A model generated the notes under the pieces. That model saw nothing but the letters and a program-made list of their open reading frames with translations, made no database searches and was not told where the DNA came from. Shown here in pieces: positions 5,262 to 5,935 of a DNA stretch of 5,935 nucleotides. Origin of the DNA: Dehalococcoidia bacterium (lineage in GTDB: Bacteria; Chloroflexota; Dehalococcoidia; UBA3495); NCBI GenBank assembly GCA_028822675.1, contig JAPKDE010000163.1, positions 1 through 5,935 of the forward strand. The letters are read 5' to 3'. The number at the start of each line of letters is the position of its first letter. The first letter of the stretch is position 1. A program made the translations under genes and the position numbers.

Positions 5262-5935
5262 ATGGCAGCAGATCTTAGCGGAATTTTAGTTGCCCCTCCC
5301 ACAGCTAAGGAAAAAGCCGCCGGAATCTATAAAAAGATTAAACGGTTACCTTTGATTCCGGTATTCCTACTTAGTTTGGTGGTCATCGCCGGAGTATTCG
5401 CCCCGATTCTGGCTCCTCACGATCCAGAGAAAGGTGATTTAAGAGATCGAAACATCCCCCCAGCTTGGTCGGGTGGTGAAAAGAACGTCAAGATTGTCGT
5501 TGAACGGATGTCAATTAACGAACGCACAACTAGCGTTACGTTGAGCGATGCCCTGAAGGTCAATCCTAACGTTCAAGTTGGAGACGAGCTCGAGGTCTTC
5601 ATTCGTCCGGAAGGCAGCACCAAGTTCCTATTGGGAACAGACCATCTAGGTAGAGACGTTCTATCCAGGGTGATTTACGGTGCCAGAATCTCGCTGATAG
5701 TGTCCATCGTCACATTGGCGGTTGGAGGTTCTATCGGCGTCACTATGGGCCTGGCGGCGGGCTGGTATGGTGGCATTGTGGACGAAGTCTTAATGCGGCT
5801 CGTAGACATTAAATTAGCCATACCTTTGATTCTCATTGCCCTTGTGTTGGTAATAACGCTGGGTCAATCGTTATGGATCATCGTTACCGTGCTCTGCTTA
5901 TTTATTTGGCCAAGGTTTGCCCGCCAAGTGCGCGG
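5262..5935 (+). CDS. dppC: ABC transporter permease, DppC/OppC type, 3' end beyond the window
   Basis: This is the second channel subunit of the importer; 224 residues are visible and the frame is open at the window edge. A cytoplasmic N terminus with basic residues (about 16-29) leads to the first helix (about 31-50) and the conserved APILAPHDPEKGDLRDRNIPPAW. The hallmark LLGTDHLGRDVLSRVIYGARISL is at about 123-145, and GWYGGIVDEVLMRLVDIKLA at about 167-186 is typical of the family. The ATPase-contacting loop is just starting (PRFARQVR) where the sequence ends. Oddly, about 50 residues (70-121, hydrophilic, predicted beta-rich, with VKIVVERM and VGDELEVFIRPEG) separate PPAW from LLGTD, where typical DppC proteins have only a few residues. 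It lies 17 bases after the DppB-type gene with a good AGGAG site. ATPase genes probably follow outside the window. Confidence 0.93.
   Translation, partial: MAADLSGILVAPPTAKEKAAGIYKKIKRLPLIPVFLLSLVVIAGVFAPILAPHDPEKGDLRDRNIPPAWSGGEKNVKIVVERMSINERTTSVTLSDALKVNPNVQVGDELEVFIRPEGSTKFLLGTDHLGRDVLSRVIYGARISLIVSIVTLAVGGSIGVTMGLAAGWYGGIVDEVLMRLVDIKLAIPLILIALVLVITLGQSLWIIVTVLCLFIWPRFARQVR

Overview
This window looks like the chromosome of a member of the Chloroflexota, perhaps SAR202-like or Dehalococcoidia-related. The evidence is a lipoprotein substrate-binding protein with a long Ala/Pro/Thr/Ser linker after the lipobox Cys (a style common in those genomes), intermediate GC, a TTG start and long intergenic leaders. 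This assignment rests on style, not on a phylogenetic marker.

Layout, all on the + strand. (1) About 207-759 is the decayed 3' part of an oligopeptide-binding-protein gene, with two frameshifts and several in-frame stops. It is followed by a strong terminator hairpin (804-847). (2) 848-1349 has no gene. It carries a good sigma-70-type promoter (1087-1115) and a 38-bp dyad (1265-1302) in the leader of the next gene. (3) 1350-3152 is an intact paralogue, an SBP_bac_5 (DppA/OppA-type) lipoprotein, with its own terminator (3224-3258). (4) 3259-3820 is a second long gene-poor stretch. It contains a promoter that matches the first at 23 of 30 positions, plus a doubtful 51-codon ORF. (5) 3821-4312 encodes a small four-helix membrane protein of unknown function. 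(6) 4327-5244 (DppB-type permease) and 5262-5935 (DppC-type permease, cut by the window edge) follow with short gaps.

Together this is a peptide/nickel/opine-type ABC importer locus. The lipoprotein captures substrate outside the membrane and the two permeases form the channel. The ATPase genes are not in the window and probably lie downstream. The binding protein is its own transcription unit, separated by a terminator from the membrane-protein/permease operon, but the near-identical promoters suggest that both units are expressed together. The most interesting points are the fossil tandem duplication of the whole binding-protein unit (gene, 3' UTR and terminator, with compensatory base changes in the terminator stem), the twin promoters, the dyad in the leader, and an extra segment of about 50 residues in the DppC permease.

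I see no mobile element, CRISPR array, tRNA or rRNA. The ABC importer itself is a known family. I did not find a clearly new biological system.
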